Shown here: piece after piece, positions 60,039 to 64,000 of the stretch
Layout: every line of letters begins with the position of its first letter
How positions within the stretch are numbered: the stretch's first letter is position 1
Assembly (NCBI RefSeq): GCF_052857255.1
Contig: NC_135504.1
Coordinates: forward strand, 142,316,121-142,380,120
DNA: 64,000 bases
Direction of reading: 5' to 3'
Source of the DNA: Amblyomma americanum
Taxonomy: Eukaryota; Arthropoda; Arachnida; Ixodida; Ixodidae
Notes under the pieces: generated by a model
Told to the model about the DNA's origin: nothing
Seen by the model: the letters and a program-made list of their open reading frames with translations, nothing else
Databases searched by the model: none
Made by a program: the position numbers and the translations under genes

Positions 60039-60134
60039 GAAATTCCGTGCTGCATAAAATCTGCGCTGGAGAAACTCCGGGCTGGAGAAATTCCGTGCTG
60101 CATAAAATCTGCGCTGGAGAAACTCCGGGCTGGA
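60039..60134. repeat. 48-bp (three-unit) local duplication
   Basis: AAATTCCGTGCTGCATAAAA occurs at about 60040 and again 48 bp later, each followed by TCTGCGCTGG and the GGGCTGG unit. B1, B2 and B3 hold it once (near 29470, 35420 and 52420), so the second copy is new in B5. Confidence 0.88.
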
Positions 60135-61313
60135 GAAATTCCGCGCTGGAGAAACTCCGTGCTGGAGAAACTCCGTGTTGGAGAAACTCCGCGCTGGAGA
60201 AACTTCGCGTTGGAGAAACTGCGCGTTGGAGAAACTCCGCGTTGGAGAAACTCCACGTTGGAGAAATTCCGCGTTGGAGAAAGTCCGCGTTGGAGAGAGT
60301 CCGCGATGGAGAAACTCCGCGCTGGAGAAACTCCGCGTTTGAGAAACTCTGAACTGGAGAAACTCCGCGATGGAGACAATCCGCGCTGGAGAAACTCCGC
60401 GCTGGAGAAACTCCGTGTTGGAGAAACTCCGTGTTGGGGAAACTTCGCGTTGGAGAAACTCCGCCTTGGAGAAACTTCGCTTTGAAGGAACGGCGCGTTG
60501 GAGAAACTCCGCGTTCGAGAAACTCCGCGCTTGAAACACACCGCGCTGGAGTAACTCCGCGTTGGATAAAGTCCGCGTCGGAGAAGGTCCGCGTTGGAGA
60601 AACTCCCTGTTGTAGAAACTCCGCTTTGGAGAAACTTCGCGTTGAAGAAACGGAGCGTTGGAGATTCTCCGCGTTGGAGAAACTCCGCACTTGAAACACA
60701 CCGCGCTGGAGAAACTCCGCGTTGGAAAAAGTCCGCGTTGGAGAAGGTCCGCGTTGGAGAAAGTCCGCGTTGGAGAAAGTCCGCGTTGGAGAAAGTCCGC
60801 GATGGAGAAGGTCCGCGTTGGAGAAAGTCCGCGTTGGAGAAAGTCCGCGTTGGAGAAACTCCGCGTTGTATAACCTCCGCGCTGGAGAAACTCCGCGATG
60901 GAGAAACTCCGCGACGGAGAAACTCCGCGATGGAGAAACTCCGCGCTGGAGAAACTCCGTGTTGGAGACTCTCCGCGCTGGAGAAACTCCGTGTAGCAGA
61001 AACTCCGTGTTGGGGAAACTTCGCGTTGGAGAAACTCCGCCTTGGAGAAACTTCGCGTTGGAGAAACTGCGCGTTGGAGAAACTCCGCGTTGGAGAAACT
61101 CCACGTTGGAGAAAGTCCGCGTTGGAGAAAGTCCGCGATGGAGAAGGTCCGCGTTGGAGAAAGTCCGAGTTGGAGAAAGTCCGCGTTGGAGAAACTCCGC
61201 GTTGTATAAACTCCGCGCTGGAGAAACTCCGCGATGGAGAAACTCCGCGACGGAGAAACTCCGCAATGGAGAAACTCCGCGCTGGAGAAACTCCGTGTTG
61301 GAGAAACTCCGCG

Positions 61314-63020
61314 CTGGAGAAACTTCGCGTTGGAGAAACTGCGCGTTGGAGAAACTTCGCTTTGAAGAAACGGCGCGTTGGAGAAACTCCGCGTTAGAGA
61401 AACTCCGCGCTTGAAACACACCGCGCTGGAGAAACTCCGCGTTGGAGAAAGTCCGCGTCGGAGAAGGTCCGCGTTGGAGAAAATCCGTGTTGTAGAAACT
61501 CCGCCTTGGAGAAACTTCGCGTTGAAGAAACGGCGCGTTGGAGATACTCCGCGTTGGAGAAACTCCGCGCTTGAAACACACCGCGCTGGAGAAACTCCGC
61601 GTTGGAGAAAGTCCGCGTTGGAGAAGGTCCGTGTTGGAGAAAGTCCGCGTTGGAGAAAGTCCGCGTTGGAGAAACTCCTAGTTGAAGAAAGTCCGCGTTG
61701 GAGAAAGTCCGCGCTGGACAAACTCCGCGTTGTATAAACTCCTCGCTGGAGAAACTCCGCGATGGAGAAACTCCGCGACGGACAAACTCCGCGATGTAGA
61801 AACTCCGCGTTGGAGAAAAGTTCGCTCTGGGGAAAGTCTACGCTGGAGAAACTCCGCGCTGGAGCAACTCCGCGTTGGAGAAACTCCGCGCTGGCGAAAT
61901 TCCGTGCTGCATAAAATCTGCGCTGGAGAAACTCCGGGCTGGAGAAACTCCGCGCTGGAGAAACTCCGTGCTGGACAAACTCCGCGCTGGAGAAACTCTG
62001 TGTTGGAGAAACTCCGCGCTGGAGAAACTTCGCGTTGGAGAAACTCCGCGTTGGAGAAACTCCACTTTGGAGAAAGTCCGCGTTAGAGGAAGTCCGCGTT
62101 GGAGAAAGTCCGCGTTGGAGAAAATCCGTGTTGTAGAAACTCCGCCTTGGAGAAACTCCGCGACGGACAAACTCCGCGATGGAGAAACTCCGCGACGGAC
62201 AAACTCCGCGATGGAGAAACTCCACGTTGGAGAAAAGTCCGCTCTGGAGAAACTCTACGCTGAAGAAACTCCGCGCTGGAGCAACTCCGCGTTGGAGAAA
62301 CTCCGCGCTGGAGAAACTCCGTGCTGCATAAAATCTGCGCTGGAGAAACTCCGGGCTGGAGAAACTCCGTGCTGGACAAACTCCGCGCTGGAGAAACTCC
62401 GGGCTGGAGAAACTCCGCGACGGACAAACTCCGCGATGTAGAAACTCCGCGTTGGAGAAAAGTTCGCTCTGGAGAAACTCTACGCTGGAGAAACTCCGCG
62501 CTGGCGAAATTCCGTGCTGCATAAAATCTGCGCTGGAGAAACTCCGGGCTGGAGAAACTCCGCGCTGGAGAAACTCCGTGCTGGACAAACTCCGCGCTGG
62601 AGAAACTCCGCGTTGGAGAAACTCCGCGTTGGAGAAAGTCCGCGTTGGAGAAAGTCCGCGATGGAGAAGGTCCGCGTTGGAGAAAGTCCGCGTTGGAGAA
62701 AGTCCGCGTTGGAGAAACTCCGCGTTGTATAAACTCCGCGCTGGAGAAACTTCGCTTTGAAGAAACGGCGCGTTGGAGAAACTCCGCGTTAGAGAAACTC
62801 CGCGCTTGAAACACACCGCGCTGGAGAAACTCCGCGTTGGAGAAAGTCCGCGTCGGAGAAGGTCCGCGTTGGAGAAAGTCCGCGTTGGAGAAAATCCGTG
62901 TTGTAGAAACTCCGCCTTGGAGAAACTTCGCGTTGAAGAAACGGCGCGTTGGAGATACTCCGCGTTGGAGAAACTACGCGCTTGAAACACACCGCGCTGG
63001 AGAAACTCCGCGTTGCAGAA
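61314..63020. repeat. Duplication D8, right copy
   Basis: Partner of 55597-57320. It lacks one 16-bp unit near 61465, where GTCGGAGAAGG is followed by GCGTTGGAGAAAATCC without the intervening GGAGAAAGTCC unit. It has CTCCACTTTGG near 62063 against CTCCACGTTGG in the partner. Otherwise the variants agree in order. Confidence 0.82.
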
Positions 63021-64000
63021 AGTCCACGTTGGAGAAGGTCCGTGTTGGAGAAAGTCCGCGTTGGAGAAAGTCCGCGTTTGAGAAAGTCCGCGTTGGAGAG
63101 AGTCCGCGATGGAGAAACTCCGCGCTGGAGAAACTCCGCGTTTGAGAAACTCTTAACTGGAGAAATTCCGCGATGGAGACACTCCGCGCTGGAGAAACTC
63201 CGCGCTGGAGAAACTCCGTGTTGGAGAAACTCCGTGTTGGGGAAACTTCGCGTTGGAGAAACTCCGCCTTGGAGAAACTTCGCTTTGAAGGAACGGCGCG
63301 TTGGAGAAACTCCGTGCTGGACAAACTCCGCGCTGGAGAAACTCCGTTTTGGAGAAACTCCGCGCTGGAGAAACTTCGCGTTGGAGAAACTGCGCGTTGG
63401 AGAAACTCCGCGTTGGAGAAACTCCACGTTGGAGAAAGTCCGCGTTTGAGAAAGTCCGCGATGGAGAAGGTCCGCGTTGGAGAAAGTCCGCGTTGGAGAA
63501 AGTCCGCGTTGGATTAACTCCGCGTTGTATAAACTCCGCGCTGGAGAAACTCCGCGATGGAGAAACTCCGCGACAGACAAACTCCGCGATGGAGAAACTC
63601 CGCGCTGGAGAAACTCCGTGTTGGAGAAACTCCGCGCTGGAGAAAATTTGTGTTGTAGAAACTCCGCCTTGGAGAAACTTCGCGTTGAAGAAACGGCGCG
63701 TTGGAGATACTCCGCGTTGGAGAAACTACGCGCTTGAAACACACCGCACTGGAGAAACTCCGCGTTGGAGAAAGTCCGCGTTGGAGAAGGTCCGCGTTGG
63801 AGAAAGTCCGCGTTGGAGAAAGTCCGCGTTGAAGAAAGTCCGAGTTGGAGAAAGTCCGCGCTGGAGAAACTCTGCGTTGTATAAACTCCGCGCTGGAGAA
63901 ACTCCGCGACGGACCAACTCCGCGATGGAGAAACTCCGCGTTGGAGAAAAGTCCGCTCTGGAGAAACTCTACGCTGAAGAAACTCCGCGCTGGAGCAACT

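Larger units (their letters stand above)
1..64000. repeat. 16-bp satellite array filling the window
   Basis: Every part of the window is a head-to-tail run of GGAGAAACTCCGCG followed by CT or TT, all in the same orientation, about 4,000 units. Common variants are GGAGAAAGTCC, GGAGAAACTTC, GGACAAACTCC, GGATAAACTCC, TTGAGAAACTCC, GTATAAACTCC, GCATAAAATCTG and GAAACACACC. Changes are mostly substitutions; units of 14, 15 or 17 bp are uncommon and recur at matching places in higher-order copies. No single-copy DNA interrupts the array and neither end is reached. The unit is about 56-62% GC with two CpGs. No function can be read from the sequence; satellites with this organisation are usually structural heterochromatin. 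Confidence 0.98.
59153..64000. repeat. B block 5, running off the right edge
   Basis: 59153-59880 follows 28501-29200 and 51452-52150. Then about 72 bp are missing and the order continues as B1-B3 from about 29330, through to about 61900. 61314-63020 repeats 55597-57320. The last kilobase mixes B units with the CTTGAAACACACC, GTTGTATAAAC and CTACGCTGAAG variants. Private features are CTCTGGAGAAACTATACG near 59650, a 48-bp duplication at 60039-60134 and the full-length GGAGACTCTCC unit at 60964. The array continues past 64000. Confidence 0.76.

Noticed and set aside
59169..62990. Minus-strand open frame of 1,273 codons, and many others (1,239 codons at 33366-37085, 900 at 16121-18823, 899 at 44124-46823, 857 at 54716-57289)
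   Set aside because: They consist only of the permuted 16-residue repeat, overlap each other in several frames on both strands, and start and stop where random variants make ATG or stop triplets. The absence of stops follows from the unit itself. No domain or non-repeat terminus is present, and I identified no separate upstream control region.
1..64000. CRISPR array
   Set aside because: The repeat is 16 bp with no spacers between units, and no cas genes are present.
1..64000. Telomeric repeat
   Set aside because: No TTAGGG, TTTAGGG or related tracts occur on either strand.
1..64000. tRNA, rRNA or other structured RNA gene
   Set aside because: Nothing but the 16-bp unit and its variants is present; the small GGAG-AAA-CTCC hairpins do not amount to a known RNA fold.
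1..64000. Transposon insertion or terminal repeats
   Set aside because: I saw no break in the 16-bp periodicity, no poly-A tract and no inverted or long terminal repeats. The module borders are satellite to satellite.
1..64000. Repeat protein of the SR or SPxR type encoded on the minus strand (recurrent SPTRS and SPARS)
   Set aside because: The serine-arginine look comes directly from the complement of CGCGGAG and is equal in three frames. No non-repetitive part of such a protein is present.
1..64000. NF-kappaB-like sites in GGAGAAATTCC and GGCGAAATTCC variants
   Set aside because: The similarity to GG-rich/CC-rich half sites arises from the unit dyad. The variants are a minority of units, do not match the usual GGG start, and lie near no gene.

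Overview
The whole 64-kb window is one uninterrupted tandem array of a 16-bp satellite unit, consensus GGAGAAACTCCGCGCT or GGAGAAACTCCGCGTT, roughly 4,000 copies. I found no unique sequence, protein gene, RNA gene, transposon or origin. The array leaves both ends of the window, so its full length is unknown. Megabase-scale satellite with nested higher-order repeats points to a eukaryotic genome in a centromeric, pericentromeric, subtelomeric or heterochromatic setting. The dense CGCG with many CGCG to CGTG and CACG variants would fit an organism with some CpG methylation, such as a vertebrate or plant, but the sequence does not identify the species.

The structure is hierarchical. Level 1 is the 16-bp unit with a limited set of recurring variants. 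Level 2 is a set of higher-order modules about 1.0 to 4.4 kb long. 'A' modules each start at a hallmark containing CTCCTCGACGG followed by three 17-bp units. 'B' blocks lack that hallmark and instead carry GGCGAAATTCC or GGCGAAATCCC and CTCCTAGTTGAAG variants. Level 3 is duplications of several modules at once, 2.9 to about 10 kb, some in tandem and some about 22.9 kb apart.

Layout: 1-27990 is A-type, including an 8.6-9.6 kb super-repeat (10384-18968, repeated from 18969 to about 27990). 27991-31880 is B, 31881-34714 A, 34715-37855 B; about 28761-40668 is a tandem duplication of 5.95 kb containing B then A. 37856-50880 is A, with a 2.9-kb tandem duplication at 38205-43966. 50881-64000 is B, and its left part together with the preceding A part repeats 22.1-31.9 kb.

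The unit contains no stop codon in any frame on either strand and 16 leaves remainder 1 on division by 3. All three frames of one strand therefore read the same 16-residue peptide. This yields hundreds of apparent open frames up to 1,273 codons. I treat all of them as by-products of the satellite and annotate no coding sequence. Module boundaries and offsets were read by eye and are good to about one or two repeat units.
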